A DNA stretch of 64,000 bases from Gammaproteobacteria bacterium (GCA_014859375.1 JACUUH010000001.1:1-64000), one strand, 5' to 3'; positions 26,333 through 36,056 are shown, counted from the stretch's first letter. Notes: a model not told the origin generated them from the letters alone. Program-made: numbers and translations.

Positions 26333-28228
26333 ATGGCAGTTAAAGACAATAGCGGTTTCGCTGAACAATTGCACAACGCGGCATCTTCTGCAGCCCCACA
26401 AGAGGCTCCGCAGCAGCCACGCGCTAACCAACAGACTCAGTCTCAGGGTCGTGTTAACGGTGCTCATAGGTTGAGTGAGATCAACTCAGTACTACGTCGC
26501 CCGATCAGCCGTAGTTCTGGATCAGAAGTGGTAAACCGCTTCGCTGAAAGCTTCAAACAGTTGTTAGGTACTGATAACGTGGATTACCAAATCCACACCA
26601 TGGATAATAACAACGTAGTTATTGGTCCAATGTCTTTGATCCTAGTAACTATGAATGTTACTTCAGGTGGTAAGAAGTATGTGATGACTTACACGTTAAT
26701 CGTAGAAGGTTCAGGTGATCGTCTAGCACCACGCTTGATCCCTATCGACCAGAACGGCGTACGTCGTCAAATCGAAATTGTGACAACTCCTTCAGAGCTT
26801 TACTCTGCTTCAATGGTTGCGAAAATCGAAGCATACCTAAAAGGCAAGTTAGGTACTAACGATGTAGTAATCGTTGATGCTGGTCTAAGTGTCATTCCTT
26901 CAGAAGTAGATTCTGAAGACTTAGAAAAAGCTCGTTTAGTATTGTTCAACGCCACTGGTGCCTTAATGTCTACTGTGGAAAATATCTTCCCAGAATACAA
27001 GATGGCATTCAACATTGGTATGGTACAAAATGGCCAAGAAAAGTTAACTACTCGTGTTGACTATCACCGTAGTCAGAAGGCCGATTACTACGGCATGCCG
27101 GTGCGTAGCGATATTAGCTTACAGCTAAGCGCTTCAATCAACGATCAGTCAAATGACATTGAACACCAGCAGAACCGTAACATCCTAGAAGTTTCTGGGT
27201 TTGTTGACTTGTTGTATGCACCAGCGCCTAAGCAAAACCCTAACCCTTACTACCAGGGTCAAGTAGATACAACTATTTACCAACCACGTTTTATCATCAC
27301 TCGTTCTGATACAATGATTGATGCTAACACTATGGAACTTCAGTTGTTAGGTCTAGCTCAAGCGCAGGTTATTGCACATCGTCAGTGGGCATGGACTTTC
27401 AGTCCTAACCATGCGGCTAAAGGTATTGATATCACAGATATCGGCGCAGTTGGTTATGAAGATGAAACATTGATTACAGACAAAGGTCGTCAGCGTATTG
27501 ATACTAAAGCTAAAGCATTCGGTCCTGCTGAATTCCAGGCTCTTATTGGTGCTTACTTGAAACCTGATCTTGTATACTCAATGGATATCCAAGAAGGCGG
27601 TGATCTTTCATGGTTACTAGACGTATTAACTGCTGCAGCTTCTGGTGATCACCCTGCTTACGAACATATCGTTGAAGCAGCTGATAACTTAACCGGTGGT
27701 TTGTTCAGTCAAGAACTAACTCACATTTCAGGTGCTGGTCAATTCCTACATCCTAAAGTTGATCGCGTACCTATGGGTTATTACATGACCGATGGAGTTA
27801 TGCGTGATATCCGTGATGTGGATTACCTAGCAGTACTTAACATGTTTGGTAAGTCTGACATTGATACAGTGGTTAAATGGTCTGAAGCTTCTAACAACCC
27901 GAATATCCCAATGGAAATTCGTTTGGAAGAACAGATGAAAATCATTGAAGCTGTTACAGGTCGCCCAGTAATCAAAGCTTACGCACAACGTGTAACTTTT
28001 GGTGCTACCTTCCTATCAGCATTGGTCAATTCATGTACTAAAGCAGGTCTAATGATTAACCTATCTAACCCAGCTGGCGATTTCATTCCGCAGTCACAGC
28101 GTGTTGGATTCGATTCAAGCTACTACTCAACCGCTGCTGTAAACACCGGTTTTGTACAAGCTCCAGGTCAAGGTTATGGCGTAGGTGGCAACCGCCAGTA
28201 CAACCGTACTCGTTGGGGTCAGTTCTAA
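26333..28228 (+). CDS. chmA: candidate chimallin, phage-nucleus shell protein (phiKZ gp54-like)
   Basis: A 631-residue protein, the length I recall for ChmA of phages 201phi2-1 and Goslar. An N-terminal low-complexity Q/A/P-rich tail (residues about 10-45) is followed by a folded core and a glycine/asparagine-rich flexible C terminus, matching the flexible terminal segments by which chimallin protomers link. It sits immediately upstream of the nvRNAP beta-prime N-terminal gene, as phiKZ gp54 precedes gp55, and is driven by an early-type promoter. Codon use differs from its neighbours (many CGT/CGC arginines), as expected for a very abundant protein. The shell encloses replicating DNA and excludes host nucleases. 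Confidence 0.82.
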   Translation: MAVKDNSGFAEQLHNAASSAAPQEAPQQPRANQQTQSQGRVNGAHRLSEINSVLRRPISRSSGSEVVNRFAESFKQLLGTDNVDYQIHTMDNNNVVIGPMSLILVTMNVTSGGKKYVMTYTLIVEGSGDRLAPRLIPIDQNGVRRQIEIVTTPSELYSASMVAKIEAYLKGKLGTNDVVIVDAGLSVIPSEVDSEDLEKARLVLFNATGALMSTVENIFPEYKMAFNIGMVQNGQEKLTTRVDYHRSQKADYYGMPVRSDISLQLSASINDQSNDIEHQQNRNILEVSGFVDLLYAPAPKQNPNPYYQGQVDTTIYQPRFIITRSDTMIDANTMELQLLGLAQAQVIAHRQWAWTFSPNHAAKGIDITDIGAVGYEDETLITDKGRQRIDTKAKAFGPAEFQALIGAYLKPDLVYSMDIQEGGDLSWLLDVLTAAASGDHPAYEHIVEAADNLTGGLFSQELTHISGAGQFLHPKVDRVPMGYYMTDGVMRDIRDVDYLAVLNMFGKSDIDTVVKWSEASNNPNIPMEIRLEEQMKIIEAVTGRPVIKAYAQRVTFGATFLSALVNSCTKAGLMINLSNPAGDFIPQSQRVGFDSSYYSTAAVNTGFVQAPGQGYGVGGNRQYNRTRWGQF

Positions 28229-28264
28229 TCTTAGCTAAATAATTTTAGTTAAGTGAGATGTACA

Positions 28265-28292
28265 GAGGGGCTTAACAGCCCCTCTTTTTTTT
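28265..28292 (+). terminator. terminator after chmA
   Basis: AGAGGGGC / GCCCCTCT with a 5-nt loop and a T8 run. It would cut transcription between chmA and the RNAP gene. Confidence 0.85.
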
Positions 28293-28318
28293 ATACCCAA
28301 CCTAGGAGATTTCTTAAA

Positions 28319-29566
28319 ATGGGTGTATATTTAAAATTAGTGAATCATGACCAACTCTTTTCAGAGTCTAAGTCACAACAACACATAGTTAACTACTACG
28401 ACCTTAGTAATAAGACACAGATGGATGAGTTGAATAACATCATCTTTACTTCTTATAACCAAGACTCGTTAGAGATTTTACCTACTTGCGACTGTGGTGC
28501 CCTTAAAGGCACTTATAACGTTGGTTTGAAATGTAGTGACTGTAACACTGAATGTTTACCGGTAACAGAACGACCTTTAGAATCAGTATTGTGGATAACA
28601 ACCCCTCAAGGTGTTGATACATTAATAAACCCTGAAGTATGGATTATCTTGCAAAAGAAATTCATGGACGGTGGCGTTAATGTATTGGAGTGGTTAACTA
28701 ACCCTAGATACAGAGTATCTGAAGAACGTGAGCCAGTGAGTATAAAGAAGTTGAAGCAAAGAAATGTAGGTAGAGGGTTAAATCACTTCTATCAAAATTT
28801 CGATAGTTTAATGAAGTTGTTAATTGACGATAAAATAATTAAACTTGGCAATCAACAAGATAGAGATGACTTAAAACTTTTCCTAAAGGAAAATAGAGAA
28901 GCTATTTTCTCTAAGTACATCCCTATTCCCTCTAAGATGGCTTTCATTACAGAAAGTTCAGCAATGGGTACTTACGCTGACCCTAACATGTTACCAGCTA
29001 TTGATGCTGTAAGAACGATTAGTTCTATTGAGAACGGTGTTAAATCATTGAATGATAAGACACGAGAAGTAAGAACTGTTCAAGCTATTCAAAAGTTAGC
29101 TGAGTATTATGAAACCTTTTACGGTAAACCTATTGGTCATAAATCAGGATGGTTCAGAAAACACATTTACGGTTCGAGAACTCACTTTAGTTTCCGTGCT
29201 GTAATTGCATCGTTAACTGATCCACACGACTATGATGAAGTGCATTTACCATGGGGTATGGCGGTGATGTTTTTAAGCATTCATTTGATCAGTAAACTTC
29301 TAAAAAGAGGGTTTACTCCTAATGAAGCTAAAAGGCATATTCATGAACATACGTTGAAATACGACATTCTCTTAGATGAGTTATTTCAAGAGCTAATAGC
29401 TGAATCGCCATATAAGGGTTTACCTATTATACTCCAACGAAATCCTTCATTGACTAGAGGTTCTGCTCAACAGTTGTTTGTAACTAAGATTAAAACAGAT
29501 CCAAACATTAATACTGTTTCAGTTTCTGTATTAATCCTTCCGGCGTGGAACGCGGATTTTGATGGT
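28319..29566 (+). CDS. nvRNAP beta-prime N-terminal subunit, exon 1 (phiKZ gp55-like)
   Basis: 416 residues of the first exon. ATG 28319 follows an AGGAG site, so the track start at 28253 is too early. A zinc-binding cluster (CDCGALKG...CSDC, about 47-67) and the double-psi barrel lead to NADFDG, the first six residues of the catalytic NADFDGD motif. An unspliced transcript would run into a stop 2 codons later. Joining to exon 2 gives a 473-residue subunit. In phiKZ this subunit belongs to the non-virion RNAP that transcribes phage genes within the nucleus. Confidence 0.88.
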
Positions 29567-30955
29567 AGATAACATTGCCTTCGTTAAATCTCTCTAATTG
29601 CGGGAAATCCCTTAGAGCTTAATGATACTACTTACAGGTAGCAATACACTGTAATACTTACCCCAGTAATGGAAGTGGTAAGCATAGTAAAAACTCATTA
29701 AGATTGGGTGATCGGCGCAGCGAAGCTTCCCATAGGGAAGTGTGTTCAACGACTAGTGCTATGCACGTAGGGTACCAAGTGGACCCGAAACGGGAGACAC
29801 TCTTAAGAGTGAAGATATAGTCTCAACCGGTATGAAAGTATCGGAAGTTAACAACTGGACATTGTTAACGGTCGGAGTAACGTCCGATAGTCAATTATTC
29901 GTAATATTATTTAAAAAGGCAAAAAAAAATGGATCTAAAGTTAATACCAGATACTTTAGGTTTTTTAGCAGATGGTAAAGGAGGTATATATTCACCCGAC
30001 GGATCTCGTAGAAATACTTATGAGAATTTAGACGGGTACATTACAGCTTCAGTTAAGCATAAAACCTTAGGGTGGAGGACTTTTGGTGTCCATCGTTTAA
30101 CAGCCCTAGCCTTCCATCCTGTAAAAAATCCTGAAGATTTACAGGTTAATCACATTGATGGTAATGTTAAGAACAATGAAAAACATAATCTAGAATGGGT
30201 TAACGTCAAAGAAAATAACGTACATGCTTCAGTATTAAAAAGTAGTGGGAAAAGCAATAGAGTAAAATTATTATCCGAAAACGGAGAAGTAAGATTTTTA
30301 ATAGATTTAAAGGAAACAGCTGCTGAACTTGACGTAAGTGAGGTGGAGGTTTGGAATTCAATTAAGGAAAGAAAACCCTTAAAGGGGTTTGTAATTGAGC
30401 ACGCAGGTAAAAACATAACTAAAAGTAATGTCAAAGATAAGTATAAACCCTACTTAACTAAATTAAAGGCTAAATCGGTAGATACAGGTGAGGAGGTTTT
30501 ATTCGACGGGAATAGAGAAGCAGCCAAATACTTTAGAGTTAGCCGCCCTTTATTGGCACACATGATGTCGGACAACATTAGATTCAAATTACTTAAAGGT
30601 GAATGGTTAGTCGTTTATCAAGAACAGGATTATCCCGTTTACAATGAAGAAATGATAGAAGAGGCTAGATCCCATGGTAGAAAAGAAGTTTACGTCGTTC
30701 GTTTAAGGGACGGTAAAAAATTTATCTACCCCAGCGCGGCATCTTTTATACGTGACTTTAACTTAAGTAAAAAAGCTATCTCTACCAGATTAAAGAAAAA
30801 CAAACTAGAGGAAGTTTCCGGTTTCGTATTTCTATACTTTAACGATGTTAATGTGAAGTTAATTAAAGATTTCTTGGATGGTCCAGCTGAAAAGAAATAG
30901 TTAAAAAAGAATAATTGACGAATAAAAACGGTCTTTGACCGTACAATGAAAATTG
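29567..30955 (+). ncRNA. group I intron in the catalytic NADFDGD motif, with HNH gene
   Basis: Exon 1 ends with T of GGT and the intron ends with G before GATGCT, as group I introns require. Joining restores NADFDGDALNG exactly. Core elements are visible before the ORF: AATTGCGGGAAA (P-Q), GTTCAACGACTA (R) and GAAGATATAGTC (S), typical of T4-type IA introns. An HNH endonuclease gene lies 3' of the core. A GCC near 29578 can pair with the exon GGT as guide sequence. ACGGTC/GACCGT forms a hairpin before the 3' end. Confidence 0.88.
29929..30900 (+). CDS. intron-encoded HNH homing endonuclease
   Basis: A 323-residue protein inside the beta-prime intron, 3' of the ribozyme core. The HNH core is at about 60-105 (HRLTALAFHP, VNHIDGNVKNNEKHNLEWV, ENNVHA). 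Downstream lie two or three NUMOD-type helix-turn-helix units (AAELDVSEVEVWNSI, AAKYFRVSRPLLAHMM, ASFIRDFNLSKKAISTRL) that would read the intron-less target. It would copy the intron into intronless alleles and may interfere with competing phages. Ribosome site is weak (AAGGC). Confidence 0.85.
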   Translation: MDLKLIPDTLGFLADGKGGIYSPDGSRRNTYENLDGYITASVKHKTLGWRTFGVHRLTALAFHPVKNPEDLQVNHIDGNVKNNEKHNLEWVNVKENNVHASVLKSSGKSNRVKLLSENGEVRFLIDLKETAAELDVSEVEVWNSIKERKPLKGFVIEHAGKNITKSNVKDKYKPYLTKLKAKSVDTGEEVLFDGNREAAKYFRVSRPLLAHMMSDNIRFKLLKGEWLVVYQEQDYPVYNEEMIEEARSHGRKEVYVVRLRDGKKFIYPSAASFIRDFNLSKKAISTRLKKNKLEEVSGFVFLYFNDVNVKLIKDFLDGPAEKK

Positions 30956-31129
30956 GATGCTCTCAATGGGATGCTTATTCATGACAATAAAACATTCCAA
31001 AGGGTTAGTAGGTTACAACCGCATTTATACGCTTTAGATTTGAATAACCCTAGAAAGTTATCTGGCTTCATGGCTTTACCAGGACCTGTAGTTGCAAACA
31101 TTGCAGCTTGGGTACATGAAAACCAGTAA
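30956..31129 (+). CDS. nvRNAP beta-prime N-terminal subunit, exon 2
   Basis: 57 codons starting GAT GCT in frame with exon 1 after splicing. It encodes DALNGMLIHDNKTF, completing the NADFDGD active site whose three aspartates bind catalytic magnesium, and ends at TAA 31127-31129. It has no start of its own and is too short for the ORF track. The rest of beta-prime is in the 44331 gene. Confidence 0.88.
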   Translation, partial: DALNGMLIHDNKTFQRVSRLQPHLYALDLNNPRKLSGFMALPGPVVANIAAWVHENQ

Positions 31130-31179
31130 AAATGGAATAGGGAGACTTATCTAATGTATAAACAATTAAGGAGAGGGAA

Positions 31180-31812
31180 ATGGCACAAATAATAACTGAT
31201 TATGACGGTTTAGGTTATGCTGGCCTAGCTGATAATCTACTTTATGCACAGCCCCACCCTAATACATTGGCTTTTTTACAACAGCAAATAGAAGCACCAC
31301 CAGCAAACTATACAACCGTGAGCAATGACTTTCTATCAAGAGCTAGAGACCTCTATGAAAGAACGTCAGGTTCTACGGCAATGAGAATGGCGCAGGCTGC
31401 ACGCCGAGCCTTTGGTTCCATTTGGGGTTCTAATGACGTTAGAGTCTTAACAGACATTGGTCAATTCCAATGGGCTAAATCTCATATGAGAAGATGGGTT
31501 ATGGCAGAACCCACTGTGCGTGAGATGTATCACAACCAGCAACTAGAGGGATACGAGGGTAGTTATCAAGACCCTTTCCCACAGGAAGCTAGCGGTGAAG
31601 AATTTTACGACTACAGAAGAGTTATGGATGGTGTTGTTGTTGAAACTGACGATGGTTGGTATGCCGACACTTATTATGATGAACTCTTGGAAGGAGATCG
31701 AGAATTAAACCATGTTGAACAGGTGGATATTCTTGAGACTTGGACTAACGTAGTTAATCTAATAAGAAAAGGTGGTGACGATCCAACGTCTAGGTGGAAC
31801 GCAAGCCTTTAA
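31180..31812 (+). CDS. unknown 210-residue protein
   Basis: Not recognised. AAGGAGAGGG ribosome site; acidic, tyrosine-rich C-terminal half (EEFYDYRRVMDGVVVETDDGWYADTYYDELLEGD). Closes the chmA-RNAP transcription block, followed by a strong terminator. Confidence 0.6.
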   Translation: MAQIITDYDGLGYAGLADNLLYAQPHPNTLAFLQQQIEAPPANYTTVSNDFLSRARDLYERTSGSTAMRMAQAARRAFGSIWGSNDVRVLTDIGQFQWAKSHMRRWVMAEPTVREMYHNQQLEGYEGSYQDPFPQEASGEEFYDYRRVMDGVVVETDDGWYADTYYDELLEGDRELNHVEQVDILETWTNVVNLIRKGGDDPTSRWNASL

Positions 31813-31820
31813 AAAACTTA

Positions 31821-31850
31821 AAGAGTACCTTAACGGGTACTCTTTTTTTT
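31821..31850 (+). terminator. rho-independent terminator
   Basis: AAGAGTACC / GGTACTCTT stem and a T8 run. Confidence 0.85.
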
Positions 31851-31865
31851 GTCTAAGGAGAGTAG

Positions 31866-32138
31866 ATGTTTCTTCTACAAGCGAGATATATTTTACATAC
31901 TTTGTCGTACTTTAAGTATAAGGTTAAATACAACCTTTATTTGACATCGAAAAAGATACCTGCAATGTCTGGATTGTTTCTAAAAAAGACAACCGATCAT
32001 TTAAAGTGCAATATTCACAATGATGTGGGATGTCATATGGCTGGATCATCCATCTGCGATATAAACAATTGCACTGAAGAGGTGAGAGTTGATCTTAGTT
32101 ATAAGGTTATCACACCCAAAGACATAAGGAAATTGTGA
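31866..32138 (+). CDS. unknown 90-residue protein, cysteine-containing
   Basis: AAGGAG ribosome site; its stop overlaps the next start. Four cysteines and three histidines in the middle (CNIHNDVGCHMAGSSICDINNC) could bind a metal. Basic, aromatic N terminus. Function unknown. Confidence 0.6.
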   Translation: MFLLQARYILHTLSYFKYKVKYNLYLTSKKIPAMSGLFLKKTTDHLKCNIHNDVGCHMAGSSICDINNCTEEVRVDLSYKVITPKDIRKL

Positions 32139-32551
32139 TGAGTAATAAGAAAGTACCTAGCCTAACCACTACTGGCTGGTTAACGGAAATAAGTGATAAA
32201 GCTGATGCTTTAATGGCATATTACATCACCAGTGAGAAATCACAAAGTTATGTTTACTCTGATTCAATAACATCACTACCTTATCACATAGCGGTCTTTG
32301 GTGACGATCTTAATAAGTTAGAGACTCATGTTCAACGTGACCTTACAACTTATTTCGGTAGATACTTTGATAAAGTTGAGGTAACTATTGAAATCAAACC
32401 TCCGCTAGAAGAAGGTGCCGATAGATATAATTTGGAAATAGATGCATTTGTGGTTGAGAATGGGTTTAGATATAACCTAGGTAGACAGATACAGGTGGCT
32501 AATAAAAAAGTTACCAAAGTGTTTGAAGTTAATAATGGGGAAAGAACCTAA
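32138..32551 (+). CDS. unknown 137-residue protein
   Basis: ATG 32138 overlaps the preceding stop and has an AAGGAAA site; the track start at GTG 32135 is less likely. Small beta/alpha protein (HVQRDLTTYFGRYFDKVEVTIEIK). The stop overlaps the next start by 1 nt. Function unknown. Confidence 0.6.
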   Translation: MSNKKVPSLTTTGWLTEISDKADALMAYYITSEKSQSYVYSDSITSLPYHIAVFGDDLNKLETHVQRDLTTYFGRYFDKVEVTIEIKPPLEEGADRYNLEIDAFVVENGFRYNLGRQIQVANKKVTKVFEVNNGERT

Positions 32552-33159
32552 TGGCTAGAAAATTAGAAAACACAATAGAAGACTTTGACCCTAGTTTACG
32601 GGGCGTGTTGAAAGATTCTATCGACGCTATGGATATCTTACTAGAAGCCACTAAAAATGATTCTGCTAAGATACCTGAAGCTATCTTTAAAGAACACATA
32701 CTTCCTATACTTACTAATACAGATGGCAACCAATCACTTTATAAATGGGCGGATGTAGCGGGTAATATTTTAAGACCGTTAGATGTGATAAATCCAGCTA
32801 CTGGTGAGATCTTATTTAGAGTACCTGCGCCATTAAGAAGTATCAATCGAGAGTTCACTGGCGAGGGTCAAAATTCGGCATTCTCTATAATCAATACGGC
32901 TAGACTCAAAGGAAAGGTTCTACCTACCTTAGGTGATAGATTTATAAAAGAACACATGACCAGTAAGGTTAGTAGAATTCCTGTTGATGTCTCTACGGTC
33001 AGTGCATGGAACGCTATCTTAGCTAGATATGGTTTAAAGCCTAGATTTAATGTAGATCAGGCGAATGACGAGACTACAGATAACAGTGATTCCAATGGTA
33101 AATATACTAACACTAGAACTTCAATAAATTCAGAGATAATTGAGTTTGAAGATATATAA
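32551..33159 (+). CDS. unknown 202-residue protein
   Basis: Not recognised. Coupled to the previous gene (TAATGG). A mixed protein with a disordered acidic C-terminal tail (DQANDETTDNSDSNGKYTNTRTS). It precedes the Mre11-like gene by 25 nt. Confidence 0.6.
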   Translation: MARKLENTIEDFDPSLRGVLKDSIDAMDILLEATKNDSAKIPEAIFKEHILPILTNTDGNQSLYKWADVAGNILRPLDVINPATGEILFRVPAPLRSINREFTGEGQNSAFSIINTARLKGKVLPTLGDRFIKEHMTSKVSRIPVDVSTVSAWNAILARYGLKPRFNVDQANDETTDNSDSNGKYTNTRTSINSEIIEFEDI

Positions 33160-33184
33160 CAAATAATTAAGAAGGTGGTGTAAT

Positions 33185-34309
33185 TTGCTTTCCAAAAAAA
33201 TAAAAGTTATTTCCATCGGGGATATTCATTTAGGTCATCGCAAGACACCAGCAAGGAATACATTAAAATTCCTAGAAGAGGTATTCCCTAATAGAGCTAA
33301 GATGGAAGATGTAGATCTTATTTTTATTACGGGTGATGTATTCGATAGGTTATTATCATACCCAGATGACAATGTTTTTGAAATAGAACTGTGGATAAAT
33401 AAGTTCTTAAGAATCTGTAAGAAATACGATGTTGTGGTTAGGATGGTTGAGGGGACTCCCTCACATGACTGGAAACAATCCAAATCCTTTATGAAGATAA
33501 ATGAGATGATGGACATCGGTGCAGACATTAAGTATTTTGAAGCCTTAGATATTGAACATAATGAGAAATTTGGAATAGATATTCTTTATATCCCAGATGA
33601 GTGGAGACCTGAGTGCGATGACACCTGGTTGGATGTTCAGAAGTTAATGGCTAGGAAAGGATTGGATAAAGTAGATTTTATTAACATGCATGGCGCGTTT
33701 TCATATCAGCTACCAGAATTCTTATCCTCATCCACACATGATCCAGAGAGATACTTATCTATTACGCGTTATTTCATTTATGTAGGTCACATCCACAAGC
33801 ATACGGTGAATGATAGAATAATTGCAGCTGGGTCTACGGATAGACTAGCACACAATGAGGAAGAAGATAAAGGTTATGTTGAAACTATAGTTGACCCTAA
33901 AGGTCAGCACAAAATAACTTTTATCCCAAATGAAATGGCAATTGTTTATAAGACACTTGCTTGTGTAGATGATAACGTGGAGAAAACTTTAAAATTCCTA
34001 GAGAAAGAAATAAAAAAGTTACCAGAACATTCTTATATAAGAATAAAAGCTTCAGCAGATAACCCAATACTTTCTTCTAGTAGTATGGAAACCTTAAAGG
34101 GATTATTCCCAAATGTTCATTTAGACACACTGTTGGATAAGGATACAAAAGTCAATAGTCAAACATTGGTAGACCTTAGAAATTCCTATCAACCTATCAA
34201 GATAACAAAAAACAATATAGTTGAATTATTGACAAGCAGACTATCCTCTAAAGTAGATTGTAATATTAAGTTAGATAAAGCTTCTGATTTATTGAAACAG
34301 TTTATTTAA
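33185..34309 (+). CDS. Mre11/SbcD-like metallophosphoesterase nuclease
   Basis: A 374-residue protein with a TTG start behind AAGGTGG. Calcineurin-like metal motifs are in order: GDIHLGH (about 12-18), GDVFDR (about 48-53), the GTPSHDW variant of GNHD (about 88-94), a histidine in NMHGAF, and GHIHKH (about 198-203). This is the nuclease half of Mre11/Rad50-type complexes (T4 gp47-like), which resect DNA ends in recombination-dependent replication. No Rad50/SbcC-like partner gene is seen in this window. Confidence 0.82.
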   Translation: MLSKKIKVISIGDIHLGHRKTPARNTLKFLEEVFPNRAKMEDVDLIFITGDVFDRLLSYPDDNVFEIELWINKFLRICKKYDVVVRMVEGTPSHDWKQSKSFMKINEMMDIGADIKYFEALDIEHNEKFGIDILYIPDEWRPECDDTWLDVQKLMARKGLDKVDFINMHGAFSYQLPEFLSSSTHDPERYLSITRYFIYVGHIHKHTVNDRIIAAGSTDRLAHNEEEDKGYVETIVDPKGQHKITFIPNEMAIVYKTLACVDDNVEKTLKFLEKEIKKLPEHSYIRIKASADNPILSSSSMETLKGLFPNVHLDTLLDKDTKVNSQTLVDLRNSYQPIKITKNNIVELLTSRLSSKVDCNIKLDKASDLLKQFI

Positions 34310-34330
34310 AAAAAAAATAGGAGACATGAA

Positions 34331-35194
34331 GTGAGTAGGATAATTAACTATGTAGTGGAGAGAGAGAAAGGGGCTGTACCCATCTCTATCCCTACATCGT
34401 TGGCTTTGGAGGGGATATTTGCCTTTGGCGAATACGAATCTTTAAAGCCAACATTCGGACAGGTAGATGAATTGTGGATTAATCTAAGAACTTTATTTAG
34501 AAACTTTCTAAATTCCATAGACCGTGAGGTTCACCAGAGTTTAGTAGTGGAACAGATCCTAGACTTTTTTATAGAAGATATAAACATTGTAATGTCTACT
34601 GTGGATATTAAAAGCTCAGGTAGAGTAAAGACAAAGTTCTATTTACCTCTTTACGAACATAAAGAACTCGTAAAGTTATTCCCACATGCTAATATCAAAC
34701 AAGCCCATACACCTAAACAATTGTTTGAGAAAAACTTTGAAGATTCTACACTAGGTGCAATACTTAGTATGTCCGATAGTATTTTTCAAGAAGGTCAATT
34801 TGAGACATTGGCAGTTAAGTTAAAAGGAGGTCCTTTTAGAGCAGCCTTGTTAACTCACTACCCGCTGGATCTTCTCTGGCGTTCTAAGTTTACCGATCTA
34901 TTCTTATTAGAATCACATACCGGTAAGTTAAAATCCAAGAATCTTTGGCATAGTAAATTGACAGGTGGGAATAAACTTAATAGAATACCTTTTAATAAGT
35001 TAACTATTCAAGTGTTCGGAGATAACAGTACAATGTTTAACTCGTTGTCGCCTAAACTAAAGAAAGCTTTAATTGAACTTTCTGAAAGATATAAATGGAC
35101 ACCTGTCACCACAATGGATAAGGTAACCTTTAATATTCAGAGTATAAAAGACGCAGAAATAAAAGAGCAACTTTTAGAATTAAGTAGAGGTTAG
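34331..35194 (+). CDS. unknown conserved-style protein
   Basis: A 287-residue protein with a GTG start behind AGGAG. No motif recognised; mixed helices and strands, no membrane segment. It follows the Mre11-like gene by 21 nt and is therefore likely part of the same DNA-metabolism unit. Confidence 0.6.
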   Translation: MSRIINYVVEREKGAVPISIPTSLALEGIFAFGEYESLKPTFGQVDELWINLRTLFRNFLNSIDREVHQSLVVEQILDFFIEDINIVMSTVDIKSSGRVKTKFYLPLYEHKELVKLFPHANIKQAHTPKQLFEKNFEDSTLGAILSMSDSIFQEGQFETLAVKLKGGPFRAALLTHYPLDLLWRSKFTDLFLLESHTGKLKSKNLWHSKLTGGNKLNRIPFNKLTIQVFGDNSTMFNSLSPKLKKALIELSERYKWTPVTTMDKVTFNIQSIKDAEIKEQLLELSRG

Positions 35195-35250
35195 GTAAAA
35201 AACTACCTTCCAGCTCTATATATTAGTAACTAAAAAACATATAAGATAAA

Positions 35251-35330
35251 GGGCCCTTAGCTCAGCTTGGTTTTAGAGCAAACGACTCATAATCGTTAGG
35301 TCCACGGTTCGAATCCGTGAGGGCCCACCA
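35251..35330 (+). tRNA. tRNA-Ile(CAT), lysidine type
   Basis: Acceptor GGGCCCT pairs fully with AGGGCCC, the anticodon arm is AACGA-CTCATAA-TCGTT, the T arm is CACGG-TTCGAAT-CCGTG and CCA is encoded. The CAT anticodon in this body, including TCATAAT, matches bacterial tRNA-Ile2, which reads ATA after lysidine modification, rather than elongator Met. ATA codons are frequent in the phage genes. Confidence 0.85.
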
Positions 35331-35372
35331 TATTTACTTTTTAATGAAGACTTGATCAACGGAGTGATTAAA

Positions 35373-36056
35373 ATGGCGGAAGCAGAAAGACAACCCCTAC
35401 CGAAAACAGCGTTCAATGATTTTAAATTAAAGATCATTGGTCCTAAGCAAGACGGTTCAGAAAGAAACCCCACATTGTCAGTGGCGGTTATTAAAAACCA
35501 ACCACGAATTGATGTTTATACCAACATCCCTAATGCTAAAGACAATGGTCGTATTTCTGCACCAATGGATACATACACCTTCGTTGTGCTATTAGACGAA
35601 TTGCAAAGAATAATTGATGGTCCTGCAGACGACTTCATTAAAGTAACAAACCGCACCGGTAGACCAGAAGACATGCGTGTGTTGTCTACTACTATTGTAG
35701 GTAAAGATTCTAGTGGTAAAGTTTACATGTCAGTAACTGCTCAAGAGCAGGCTAAAATTAAGTTTGTTTTCGGACCAACTGACTATCATAGTTTTGCTAG
35801 AAAGGACGGTACTGTACCTACAGACGCTGAACTTAGCATTATGTACGCTAAAGCTTTTGTTGATGCGATTCGTCAATTAACTTACAATGTTAAAGACACT
35901 TATTACACAGAGCCTGACTTCCAACGTCAAGCTTCTAATCGTCAATACGATAATAGTGGGTATGGCAATGGTTCTAAGCCTGGTCAAGGCTATAAGAAAT
36001 CTGACTATCAGAAACGCCCAACTGCGTCTCCGGACAATGATGGATTCCCAATGTAA
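35373..36056 (+). CDS. candidate single-stranded DNA-binding protein
   Basis: About 227 residues from ATG 35373, which has a GGAGTG site; the track start TTG 35352 is less likely. A beta-rich folded part (about 10-165) is followed by a glycine/asparagine/lysine-rich linker and an acidic tip DNDGFPM, the layout of SSB proteins whose acidic C-terminal tip recruits partners. An OB fold cannot be proved by eye. Its position between Mre11-like nuclease and RNAP genes fits nucleic-acid metabolism. Confidence 0.5.
   Translation: MAEAERQPLPKTAFNDFKLKIIGPKQDGSERNPTLSVAVIKNQPRIDVYTNIPNAKDNGRISAPMDTYTFVVLLDELQRIIDGPADDFIKVTNRTGRPEDMRVLSTTIVGKDSSGKVYMSVTAQEQAKIKFVFGPTDYHSFARKDGTVPTDAELSIMYAKAFVDAIRQLTYNVKDTYYTEPDFQRQASNRQYDNSGYGNGSKPGQGYKKSDYQKRPTASPDNDGFPM

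Noticed and set aside
28253-28318. Upstream start of the RNAP beta-prime gene (MRCTEG...)
   Set aside because: It would translate through the terminator hairpin at 28265 and lacks a ribosome site; ATG 28319 has AGGAG.
35273-35473. Minus-strand 66-residue ORF across the tRNA-Ile
   Set aside because: Runs through the tRNA and the well-supported 35373 gene; no ribosome site.
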